Shown here: piece after piece, positions 43,040 to 54,130 of the stretch
Position numbering within the stretch: the first letter of the stretch is position 1
Layout: each line of letters opens with the position of its first letter
Assembly (NCBI GenBank): GCA_914767885.1
Contig: CAJZBQ010000051.1
Span: forward strand, 628,001-692,000
Direction: 5' to 3'
From: Blepharisma stoltei
Lineage: Eukaryota; Ciliophora; Heterotrichea; Heterotrichida; Blepharismidae
Length of the DNA stretch: 64,000 nucleotides
Position numbers and translations under genes: made by a program
The notes under the pieces: generated by a model
What the model was told of the DNA's origin: nothing
Databases searched by the model: none
What the model saw: only the letters and a program-made list of their open reading frames with translations

Positions 43040-46000
43040 ATGTCCCTTAAAGGAGAAGTGAAAATTGCTGTTCATCTTGAACGATTCAGAAATATTGAAT
43101 TGTTTAAGCAAGGATTATATCAGCTTCGCTTCAGACTATATTACACATTAGATTCGGAAGTAATTTTGAAATAGACTTTTTATGCAAATCCAACAGAACT
43201 ATGAAGCCTAAATAAGTCGGCGAGAAACTGACTTAAAAAAGATCCTTCAAGCGTTCTATCAGCATATATTGATGATGAAATTCATGCCTATAACACTCGC
43301 TCTTTTCTAATCAGATATCAAGAAGAAAATTTCTTATTGAATGAGCTGTGTGTATTTGTCTGTTCAGTTCCGGCTAAAACAAAAGTAGCCTTGACTCTTG
43401 AAGCAGAACTTCTCTATAGTAATTTAGAAAAAAAGAATAGAAAAGAAGAGTCTGATGAACTCAGAGTTCTGGATACAAATCCGGTCATGAAGCAAGTTGT
43501 AGCAAAAACCTATATAATTAGCAATCTTTGAAATCCTATACACCAGTACTTGCCTATAAGCTTCGATCCGACTTATTTTTGCTCAATTGATGCAATTATT
43601 CACGTTTTGCCATTCTCTTATGACATCGGGCACAATGGAGTTATGAAAATTCAAAATGAATGCTTTGATCAGCTAGATAAAGTTGAAAAAAAGATTGCTG
43701 ATCTAGCTTATTATAGTTTTCTAGATCCTTTAAGGCTTAGCTATAATACTATTAGGGTATTGGCCCTTTTAATACAAAATTCAAATCTGGTCAAATCAAA
43801 AGATATCCAAAAATTTATACCAAGAGAACTTAAAAATCCGACTTTCAATAGAGAGAGTAATTAGAGAGGAAAACTGGTATTATTTTAATCCCGAGCTAGC
43901 TGAGCTCCATCTTCACGCCTCATATAGCACTTAGCACTAAAGCCTCATAACGCCCTTTTTTCTTTGCACTACCAAAAATAATGGAATCGTAAGTCTAACG
44001 AGAAGACACCCGAACTTGCTTGGACCCAAATTTTCAGCAAAGGACTATCTTAAACCTTAGTAGTGCTTAGGGTATAAGTTGAACGTTTGATGGCTCTTTC
44101 TGGAACTAACTCTACCATTTGCTCGCTGCAGAATACTCCTTCCAGAAGCACTTGTTGATTTTGCGCTGTCAGCCTCTTGTCTTTAGGTCTAGGGAAGCCA
44201 AGCCAGCCCATGCTTACACACCACCCCAGAGAATTCGTCCAATAAGAGCCTGCAGCCTCTCCAAAGTCATGACTGAAACTGAGCCTGAACATCTGGACTT
44301 TCTCTCACCGCCATCTCTAAAGGTGAAAATTATCTTTCAATAGAGAGAGAGAAATCTTTATTACTTAAAGGCCTTTATTTCAGGGCCATGTCCCGATTAA
44401 AAAATTTTTAGCTTTCATCTTTTCCTAAAATCTTTGGATAAAATTTTAGTAAAATTTTCTGAACCCACGTAATCCGCGATTTTTTCGATTTCTGAGTCTG
44501 GTATGAATTTTCTATTTCTGATGAAATTTGAATCTGATCTAAATTTTTATTTTTCTGATAGGGTTTGATTCTGATATAAATTTTATTTTTCTGATAGGAT
44601 TTAAGGTTGATTTGGATTTTAATTTTATGGTGTTCAGGATTTTCTTATCGATTGTCTTCTTATCATCAATGATCACCTCAGTCTTCCTATATTTGAAGGT
44701 TTCCTGAATAGATTCTATTTCATCTAGTATTTTTTCCATCTAAACGACTTAAAAAAACTCCAATATTTTGTCATCTGTATCAACATTTTCTGTATCACTA
44801 TCATTTCATTCATACTCTGATTCAGAATTATCAAGTAATCCTGTATCAATAAGTTCATTTAATAGTAAAAGTTCGAAAAATCCATCCTGTAAAGCTCCGT
44901 TTTCTTCACAAAAGGAAGAAAAATAGGAAATATTACTTTCCGAATCTTCCATTAAAATAAAAGTTTTCAATAGAGAAGATTTGCAAGTCAGTTTTTATGA
45001 TCTAATAGAAACTGATGACCCTGAAGAAATTTCTCAGAGGATTATGGATGAGATCCAAATTGTGGGCTATGAAATCGAAAAATCGTTTGCGATGCTAATA
45101 CAACTTATAGAAATTTCTAATAATATCCCAATTGATATCCTAAAAGGATTTTTTGAGCAGCAAGTTAATAAGCATTTTCAAGAGTACATAATAATTGAAA
45201 ATAAGTCCCCAAGTATCTATCGAAATTGCAGAGAGTATGCTCAGAAAGCTGAAGAAATCCGCAGATCTCCTTATTATGAAAATTTAGAAAGACTGGAAAT
45301 TCATTCAGAAGATCTATACCATGAAAATGATTGCCATCCTATATTTTTTCTAGAAAATTATAATACAGTAGAGACAAGCTTGCTTCAGTGCCAAGCACCT
45401 ATTAAAGTAGATCCTCAAGACCTGACAGTTTGCAAAATAAATGACATTCATGTATTAGTCCTTGTTCATGGATACAAAGGTTGCTCAGCTGACATGCATC
45501 TCATAAAAGGCTATATCAACCAGATTTACCCAGATATTCACATTTTATCATCTAAAACTAACGAATACCAATCAGATTCCCTAATTGGTTTGCAAGGATA
45601 CAATTTGGCTTCTGAAATAATCCAATACATATCCATTAATCGTATTCCTCTCCACCGCTTAAAACTTTCTTTCCTTGGCCATTCTTTGGGTGGACTCATA
45701 GTCAGATCAGCTCTTCCTCACTTATCACGTCTAAAAGAAAACTTATATTCCCTTGTAACCTTATCATCTCCTCATTTAGGCATTGGCATGTCAAGGAACC
45801 CACTCCTCGAGCTAGGAAAATGATTCATAAGAAATTATCAAGGAAGCGATTCTTTTTCGCAAATGACTTTCCAAGATTCAGCTAATTTAAAAGACAGCTA
45901 TATTTATGAATTAAGTCAGCATCAAGGCTTAGAATGATTTGAACACATTTTATTATTTAGTTGTCGAGATGATCCTTATGTTAACGAAGAGTCTGCAAGG

Positions 46001-46225
46001 ATCCAGATGAGCTCGCATATGAAATATTCAGCAGGATATGAAGAAATGATAAACAATATTTGGGGGAAAGTTAATATGGAAAGAATCACAAGAATTGATG
46101 TGCACTTCAAGCATGAAGATTTGAGGAAGCAGTGCTTGTGCTGTGGGAATAGACATATTGATTTTATTGACAACTCTTGCTTCATCAGGATGATTTGCTA
46201 CAGCTTCCCTATATTGTTTACATAA
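43040..46225 (+). CDS. FAM135-type lipase-like protein, split by two stacked insertions
   Basis: ATG 43040, TAA 46223-46225; 682 residues after removal of a 15-nt intron (43160-43174) and 1,122 bp of inserts (43843-44964). The N-terminal DUF3657-like block is VKIAVHLERFRNIELFKQGLYQLRFRLYY. The C-terminal alpha/beta-hydrolase has VLVHGYKGCSADMHLIKGYI, SSKTNE and the nucleophile elbow GHSLGG followed by SLVTLSSPHLG, the DUF676/FAM135 pattern. The candidate catalytic Ser is in GHSLGG; Asp in FSCRDDPYV and His in NRHIDFI are plausible partners. Known: FAM135 proteins are conserved, little-studied putative serine esterases. It is transcribed opposite to the channels on both sides. Confidence 0.9.
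43160..43174 (+). other. 15-nt intron in the FAM135-like gene
   Basis: GTAATTTTGAAATAG. Unspliced, the frame stops at its own TAG; spliced, it continues LDSETFYANPTEL into the rest of the conserved N-terminal domain. Confidence 0.9.
43858..44333 (-). mobile_element. Retroposon with 16-bp TSD, related to the 13.2-kb element
   Basis: CTTTCAATAGAGAGAG at 43842-43857 and 44334-44349. The reverse complement shares blocks with 13211-13769 (GCATGGGCTGGCT, CCCTAAGCACTA, AAGCAAGTTCGGGTG). It begins near an AGATGGCGGTGAG start. It inserted next to an older element that used the same target bases. Confidence 0.88.
44347..44964 (-). mobile_element. Older ORF-bearing insertion sharing the same target site
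   Basis: TTTCAATAGAGA occurs at 44335-44346 and 44965-44976 (a third copy is at 43843). Keeping only one copy gives NPTFNREDLQVSFYDL, linking the two halves of the FAM135-like gene. The minus strand carries an acidic frame from ATG 44953 (MEDSESNISYFSSFCEENG...) of ~85 codons, with a second overlapping frame (44539-44739) starting MEKILDEIESIQ. Together they look like one coding sequence with a frameshift. No tandem tail is seen. Confidence 0.72.
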
Positions 46226-46269
46226 GTATTAATTGCATTAGCTTAAAATTATATTCACAAGCTTTTAAA

Positions 46270-49200
46270 CTAGACTATGGTATTTTCAATTTCAGAAGTG
46301 GCTAAGGAATTGTCCCCCGGGAACTCGACTTCTGTAAATCTTGGCGTAATACTTATAGATCCTGTTGGACTTATATTTTCCCTTCTCTTTTTGGTCCAAT
46401 TTCTCCAGCTTTTAAATACACTTTTTGCATAAATCATAGCAAAAAACAAATTGGTTTTTCCTTTACTATTTATTTGCAAATTCTAAATAAATCTTACCTT
46501 TGATTCTGAATAGAAATTTGTTGATATTTTATCCCTTAGCTGCTGCAGTTTTCTGGAGGTGCTATGCTCTTCTTTTCTAATTAATTTCTGTGATTTTGAG
46601 TCTAAGTTTTTAGCTAAATCTTTTGCATGTTTTCGTTTCATGATGGAAAAAAGCATGTCATTGTAATAAATGAATCCATCTGCATCTATATGTAATTCCA
46701 TAATAGATAGCAATTTAATAACCTTATCATGCGGAGTATCTTGACTTACCCCTAATTCGGGCCCTAGTTCATACATAAGCTCAACCAAGAATTTATAATG
46801 AATTCTCATCCCTGAGCTTTGCAATGAGTACGGTCCTCATGCCTTTTTGAATTTTTTCACATCTTTATTGAAAATTATGACCCCGCTTTGAGCGTCATTA
46901 GCGAAGTCTTCATAGTCTTGCAAAATGACCATCACAAACACATTTAGCATAATAAAGGTTGTGGCTGATATGAAGGTGCATCAGTATATGTAAGAAATTG
47001 TTTTCCCAACTGAAGAGTTCATACAGTCCCATAGTGCGTTAGGCCAGTTTTCCCCTGTTGAGTGTCTAAACAGCTTCACTATAGCTTTATCAAAATTATG
47101 CATGTTATTGTAATCGTCAAAGCACTCCCCGCTATCAATAGAATGATAAAGATAAGCTCCCAGAACAGCATAAATCACAAAAATCAACAGTAAAACAGCT
47201 GAGACATTTAAAATGGAAGGTATTGAGTAAGACACCAACGTAATCAGCTCTTGCAAAGTTTTAAACTTTTTTACTAGCCGGATTACCCTCGTCACCCTAA
47301 GAACTCTGATAGTTCTGATAAGCTGTGGAGCTGTATTAATCAAGTTATTGCCCGATGTGATTATATAGGTAAATATTAAGTCTATAATTGAAGAAACGAC
47401 TACAAAAAAATCAAAACGATTTCAGCTGTTGTAAAAATATACATAGCCCATTCCTGTAATCTTAATTGCACCTTCAGCAATGAAAACATACGTAAAAGCT
47501 GTATTAAAGTTTTCTAAAACACTTGTGTACTCTGCTGATGCCTGATCATAATAGAGGCACATTAATATAAAATTCAGACCTATACATATGCTTATAAAAG
47601 CTCCGAAAATCCAGTGTTCTTGGAGATCGTAAAAAAATTTTTGGAATTTGTTTTCAGGTTTACTTGATTTTTCTATCTGAGGCTTTGATTGACTCACCCC
47701 TTTAAATAAGAGCAATATATAGGTAAAATTTCATTTTCAGGCTTTATCCTTTTCTTTAAAATGAAACAAAATGTTTTGCAATAGAAAAATTTTATAGGTG
47801 AAAATGATAATTTTTGCAAAATAAGTTTTTGCTTAATTTAATGGCAATTAGAATTCTATTTAAACAGTTTTATTAATTTTTGAATTAATTCCTCATAAAA
47901 TAAAAAATAATTCAAAAATACTGCATTCAGTTTATTCTTTTTTATTTTCAAAATTTTTTAGTATAAATTTCATTTTAAAGCATAAATATGGGAACAGGAT
48001 ATTTTGTTCAAATTTAAAAAAGGGGGGTGAGCAATTAGCGATTGTATTTCTACTCATACCATTTGCTCTTTAGATAAAATAAGTGCAGCTAACGAACTTT
48101 CATTCTTTTTGGCTTCAGCAAATTTTTCGAACATGACACCAATCAGAAGATTGATAAAAAAAATAGACGACAATGACATATGAACAATAAAATAAGTAGC
48201 TGCACTCGGATAATAATTAGGAATAGGCGCATATCCTTCTTTGTACGCCGCACATGTTTGATACATTCAATCAGGCCATCCTTCTTGTGTAGTTAATATA
48301 AAGGAATCAACTATTCCAGTTGGAACATCATCAAAATTGAAATCGATAGCTTTTCATGAGTATCCTAGCTTTTCACACTGGACTTGGTTATCGATATTTG
48401 AGTTGGAGCATGTATATAGTTTCCCTCCAAATAACGATACGCCTAAAATAGAAAAAATTAGCCAAAGGAGTAGAATAGCTGCTGAGACGTTTACGACTGA
48501 AATTAATGACTCTATTAAAGCATTAATCATGATCTTCATTTGTAAGTTGTGGCTGATGATTCTTAATCCCCATTTATAAAGAGTCAGCAGAATAGCCTGA
48601 CACTCTATAAGAGGAGTTATCATTTTATGCAAAAATATAGCAATGGGCACTATATATAAAAAAATATTTATATAAAAAAGCTATTGGCCACTTAAAGGAT
48701 CATTGTTCCCAAAACAGGCATTTTTCCAATGGTTTGCTCGTCTTAAAGGGAGCGAGTTAGTGGTCTGAGAATTCGGAGAAGCCTCAGCACTTTAATAGCG
48801 GGGATATTTACACTTGTAAGAGCTTGATCTATAACTGAAAGGATTACAATAATAAAGTCCAGCTGGCATCAGCTATCTCGTAGATATGATCCCTTTGAAG
48901 CCAAAAACCCCATTGATATTGCTTTTATGATCATTTCTAAGCCAAAAACAACAGTGAATGCTAGATCAAAATAATTAGAAATAACAACTTGTATATCATC
49001 AGAAGATAGCTCCAACAAATAAGTGTCCCAAATTAATTTCAGAGTGCTCACAACAATTACAAATAAAACAACGCTTTCATATTTTGGGCTACTTGTGATG
49101 ATATAGCAGAGTTTCCTCAGCTTATTTTCTTTTGAGAAAATATAAAAACTTCTTTGACACTCAATTCCCTGAAACATGACCTTAGCTCTTTTCATTTCGC

Positions 49201-52200
49201 TTTGTCGCTTTAAATCCTCCAAAGTTTTGGTTCCTTCAGCTTCTTCATAAATTTCTTCGCTTTCGCTCTCATCACTTAAATCTTCCAAGATTTTTAACCG
49301 CTGCTCTTTTCTTTTTTTGATTCTTGACGATATTGAAAAAATGCTTCCACGTCTGCTTTCGCTCGTCAATGATCCTGTCATGTCTACGCTATCTTCATCT
49401 TCTTCAGTTGAAAACATATCGAGAACTAAAGCTAAAAAAATGTTTAGCAAGATATAGTTCCCAAGCATAATTCAGAAAGCTGGGAATAAAACTCCAGCAT
49501 AGCCATAGCTTGATCTCATGGTTGTATACACTTGGTTATTCCAGTTTTCTTCTGTCATTATTTGGAAAGTAGAGAGGAATGCAAAATAGAAAGTATCTCA
49601 GTTATACTGATCATGAGCTTCAGTATAATTGAGCTTTCTTGAGTAGAGCTGCAAGCCCAATATTGTAAAAATCAAGACAAAGAGGGAAAGGAATATCATC
49701 AAATAAAAAAAATTCATCGTGTTTTTTTGAAGCTTTTTCAAGATGTGGGTCATTGTTTGGAGGTATCTAAAAAGCCGTAGAACTCTGACAACTCTGAAAA
49801 TTCGCAAAATTCGGATTGCCCTAAGAGCTTGAAGAGAGGTCCCAGACAAAAATAAAAATTCGCATAATCCAACAATAGAAATTGCTCCATCAAATAAATT
49901 CATAGCTTCTCTACAATACCCAAGAAACCCAAGAGCAATAATTTTGATGCCCATTTCTGAAATAAAAACAAAGGTAAAAACTGTATTTATGGTTGTTAGA
50001 GACTCCTGTGTGGATGAATCAATTCCATAGTGATTAATAGAAAGTGCAATAGTATTCGCAATTACACAAAGGATCATTATATAGTTTAACCACCTATGTT
50101 TGACAATTACTTTCAGAGGATATGTAAGTCTCTCTCAGTTTCCAAGTGGTCCATTATTCCATAGCCGAAAATTCATGTTATCCATTTTTTCTTTGTACTC
50201 ATGAGTTTTTATTCCTTCATTAGTATTTACATCATACCCAGACCAGTCTCCAGTCACATTTTTTGTCATCTTATCTTGTTCCTTGATAGTTTGGACAATT
50301 AGTGGGACTTCGATTGTTGTCATATAAAATGCATATTTTATTTTATATTTTCCACACAAAAATCGAAAAATCTCGTTTCTGTCACCCTTCTCGCTATATT
50401 TATCAAGTTTGTCAGAGACTTTATTGTCTCATACTTGTGTGAGCTTTTCTAGATTAGATAAGACATCTTTCCCACCTCTATATGCAAATTTATATTCAAG
50501 CAGTGGGCTAGTATTGATTTCGCTATTAGATGGGATTTCACTCGATAGAACATCGTATTCGGAAGTTGATGCAACTTCATGCAGCTCATTGATAGAAACT
50601 TTCACCTTACATCCTCAAGATCAAAAATTATAAAAAATATTATCTTTAGGGAATTAACCCCTCTCCAACAAAGAAACTTTTATATATATTATTTTATATA
50701 TAAGTTATAATTATTATAACGAAATCTCTTACTCCCGAGCAAAATCATTGGAAAAATCCCTAATTTTTAGGTAAAAAATATTTTGATAAGTAAGCGATAA
50801 TTATTATAATGAATCTTGTTGAATTTTAAACATAAATTTTAGAAATTAAATTAACTTTTCGAAAAAAAAATTAATATTAAATTTATATATAAATTTTTTA
50901 AAAAAAAGAACTCTATGATGAATAACAAAATTTTTTTGTTGCTAATGGAGGAGAGGTTAGCTAATTCATTAGATTTAGACAAAATTTAAGCTAGTTAAGA
51001 GCCTTATGGTCTTCTATATTTGATGTCTACGCAGCTCACGACCACCAGATCCTTGTCGCCAGGGATAGCAGCGGTTTCCCAATGCCCGACAGCAGTGACC
51101 TCCTCAGAAACTAAGGCCTGCACTAGTCTCTCTTGAGTTTCGATGGATTCCAAAGACCCCTCAGTGCTGTGCGTCTTGAGAGTGCTATGGAGGTAAAGTT
51201 TAGTCCAAAACCTCCTCTCAGCCACCTTTAGAAAAGCGTGACGCACAGGGAAAAACCACATCACGGCTCACGGAACATAGCCCAAAAGCAATCGGATAAA
51301 TAATATTTGGACCGGAATGGCAAACAGCTGAAGCCCAAATCCAGCAACCCATATACCACTATATAGGATGCATAAGGTTAGAATCGAAGGGCTTATGCCT
51401 TGGTTTAGGCTATAAAGCCATTTTTATGCCCACAGTGGTGCGTCATCGCTAAGTACATATTTTTGTCGCACAACATATTATTTATGATTTTAGACAATAT
51501 AAAGTTATAAACTAAATGACTTTTATAATTTGAATATTTATTAGCAGCAATTTTAAAATGAACAATTTTTTAAATAAAATTTTAAAGCTAATAATAAAAT
51601 AACTTCCTTCCATTAACCAATCACTTATAATAGTGCATCAGGGAGCCATCGACCCTCTATTTAAATTTCTTCTCCTTCTCCTTCCATAAGCAATCAAAAC
51701 AATGCCGTTCATTTTAAAGAGAAAGTTAGTTGATTCTGAAACATCTCTCATTTTTTGGCGTAAATCTTTTCTTATTTTTAAATTCTTTACTCTTCCCAAC
51801 AAAAAAGGTGAGATTGATTTGTCGCCAGTACTTTTAGAAGTTGGCTCTCTTTTTACAGGACTTTTGAACAAAGAAGTCACTCTTGACAGCAGTGAGGGTT
51901 TTTTTGATAAAACCCCGCCTTTAGTCTCAATTGTTGCAGAAGGTGAGTTTCCCATACTATGAAATACTGGAGGGCTGCTTACAGCTCCTAAAAATGCCTC
52001 ATCATTAGCATGATCAGCTGAGTCATTTTGTTTTAAAGTTTTGCTTTCAGCAGTGTGCTTTAAATTTAGATTATTTGATTTATCTCATTTTGGAGACGGC
52101 AGGCTTTCCTCTAGATCTTTAACAGATATTTCTTCATTATTTTGCAACTTTATACTACTGTCAACAGAATTAAATGCTTCAAAAAAATCTTCGCCTTTAT

Positions 52201-53894
52201 TTTTTAAATTTAATCTTGCTTGCTTGTAAATTCCATGCATTTTTAACTTTTTATTTTGACTGAACAAAATTTTCTCATCTTTAAACAAGGATCGGCTTGT
52301 TTCTTGCTGGTCTTTATATGCATCATCTCTATTTAAATCAATTTCTGATTCAGATTTATCGAGATTCATGCGATCGTTGATATCCTGCTCAAAAGAATCA
52401 TGGTCTTGGACTAAATTTTCTATAATAGATGACCCTACTGATTCTTCTTCGCAGACTTCTTTGTTTTTTTGCTGAACTCTTAAATTATCCATTTCTTTAG
52501 AAAAATTTGAATATAAAACGACTTCCATGATATTCAGCAGCAAGTAAGTACCAATGAACATTAGTGAGATCGAAAACATGATTGCAATTGGCTGATTAAA
52601 TGCTTTTTCCCCAATAATCATTATTTGTGTTCATCCTTCTTCACTGATAGAAGTATAGCATTGCAAAAGGCCTATTAAAGCATTATCTCAGTTAATTTTC
52701 CCATATACTGGATTATTCAAACTTTTAACGCATTCATAGCCTGGCGGACACGTTTTGCTTCCACAGACTCAGTCATCACCAGGTGCCATTAAATACTTTC
52801 CAGTCTCAAGATCCATGCATTGGTATTTAAACAGTCCTCCAAATAATTGATTTCCAATAATTCCGTATATAAGCAGTGTAAAAAATAATATCAGAATAAT
52901 ATTGGATAAAGGTATTATAGATTTCAGTAAAGCAACAATAAGCACTCTTAGCCCAGGCAGAGAAGAAATGCTTTTGAGTGGCCTGAGAATTCTTAATGAA
53001 CGTAATGCATTTAATTTAACACCTGTTGTAGCATAATATGATGCTCATGCAGTACTGACAATAACAGCGTCGAGAACATTTCATGGGTCTCGCAAATAAG
53101 CTCCTTTATTGAGTATGAGCCCAAGAGCTAAAATTTTTAATCCTGCTTCTATTGTATATACATATAAAAATATATACTGAGTTGAATTAAACTCTCTATT
53201 CTCATGAGGGCCCAGTTTTCAAATTGATTCAAAAATAAGAATATAAACTCCCATTGTTGAAGTAAAAGCACTGATATTAGGAATATAATCAAGAATTTGT
53301 AAATGTTCAGGCTGAGTGCTTGCATTCGGATCCTCAATAGATAAGATTAGGCTATTTAAAGTGAGGCGTTAGCCATATTGGTTAGTAGTCACCACAAATT
53401 TCCCATATGAAAGTTTCTAACGCTTTCGACTCTAGCCCAGAGGGTCTATCCCCCCAAAAATGGGTGCCAATTCTGGTATCTCCATTTCCAACCACAGGAA
53501 GGCAGCCTAAAATCTGCCAGGATGCGCATTACCTGAGGTTGCACTTGTTTCTCTCAGAGTCCATCCCAGTTCACCGTGGCCATAAGGTCTGGACTGTTGC
53601 TTCAAGAGGGCAGTCTGATACATTTCACCATTTTAGTGTATATTTCTCAATAGATAAGACTACTGTATTTGCAAAAATAAAGCACAAGATAATCGCATCA
53701 AATACCGGATTCGATACTATGTGCAGACAGAACTGAGAAATTCCTGAAATTATCCTTAAAATAGCTTTTCTGAGCTCAAGCATAGGATAATCATCATTTT
53801 TCCCTTCAATGATTTCAAAGGGAGTCCATTCCCTAATTTTTATATATCCTTCCAGTAGCTCATTGTCACCAATATTCGCCAATGGTTGGTTCAT
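46270..53894 (-). CDS. Four-domain voltage-gated cation channel alpha subunit C (Ca2+-type)
   Basis: Stop TAG 46270-46272; the first usable Met is at 53892-53894, giving 1,881 residues after removal of one intron, three MITE-like inserts and one retroposon. Homology to channel A continues ~20 codons upstream (IYSAANS) before a TAA with no Met, so the true 5' exon is lost or displaced by something I could not resolve. Pore loops read SEEGW, TEENW, TTQEGW and STGENW: EEEE. S4 segments are intact (ALRAIRILRIFRVVRVLRLFR; LIRTIRVLRVTRVIRLVKK). The domain I S1-S2 loop has about 44 extra residues (TMGVYILIFESIWKLG) compared with A. Third tandem paralogue. Confidence 0.9.
46483..46497 (-). other. 15-nt intron in channel C
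   Basis: Minus strand GTAAGATTTATTTAG, at the position homologous to the channel A intron. Splicing joins NFYSESK to NLQINSKGKTNLFFAM and extends the C-terminus to TAG 46270. Confidence 0.92.
47693..48027. mobile_element. MITE-like IES with TCACCCC ends and TGA flanks
   Basis: TGA at 47690-47692 and 48028-48030. The ends are CTCACCCCTTTAAATAAG and TTTAAAAAAGGGGGG, a weak inverted repeat; the interior is AT-rich. It lies in the domain III-IV linker of channel C. Keeping one TGA gives EIQSLIAQSKPQIEKS, in frame and colinear with A; other joins give the wrong frame or poorer matches. A third non-TA border. Confidence 0.82.
48566..48756 (+). mobile_element. Short decayed family A MITE/IES, TTA-flanked
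   Basis: TTA at 48563-48565 and 48757-48759. Only the right end (CCAATGGTTTGCTCGTCTTAAAGGGAGCGAG in decayed form) resembles family A. It interrupts domain III S4 of channel C; the joint gives LLRILRPLRIISHNLQMK. It is in the same S4 region as the channel B insert at 38421 but one residue away. Confidence 0.85.
50610..51725. mobile_element. Composite 1.1-kb IES, TTA-flanked
   Basis: TTA at 50607-50609 and 51726-51728. Exact removal (1,119 bp, divisible by three) joins VSEST to KVKVSINEL, aligning with PESTKLKAHIDEN (A) and SEHTKVKAFLEEN (B). It holds decayed family A ends (near 50650-50960) and a GC-rich block (51000-51470) with an 86-codon minus-strand frame of no recognised family. Confidence 0.85.
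53347..53645 (-). mobile_element. Retroposon with 14-bp TSD, relative of the 7.5-kb element
   Basis: CTCAATAGATAAGA at 53333-53346 and 53646-53659. The reverse complement matches the 7457-8001 element (CAGTCCAGACCTTATGGCYA, TTCCTGTGGTTGGAAAT, ATAGACCCTYTGGGCT). Removal joins VVLSIEDPNAST in domain I S1 of channel C. Confidence 0.9.
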
Positions 53895-54130
53895 TGACAC
53901 TGTTTTTGAGCTTAAAAACGAATTTGCAGCTGAGTAAATTTTGGCTGCACATCAATTGACACAATATTTTTATAGTGTGAGAGTTACTCGGAAATTTTCT
54001 ATCAAATTTTTTGATAACATAGAAATTGCTTTAAAACTTTTAATTCAGAGAAAGCCACACGATCAAAAGTTTAGACTATTTTTCTAAACAACTGTCATAC
54101 AATCAAGACTTTCCGACTAAAAAAAAGACC

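Noticed and set aside
44377-44400. Gene end of the FAM135-like protein at a TAA after the first retroposon
   Set aside because: The lipase domain follows at 44977, and keeping one copy of TTTCAATAGAGA joins both halves in frame, so this stop belongs to an insertion.
51004-51264. 86-codon minus-strand frame as a gene
   Set aside because: It lies inside the composite IES, whose removal restores channel C; no recognised domain.
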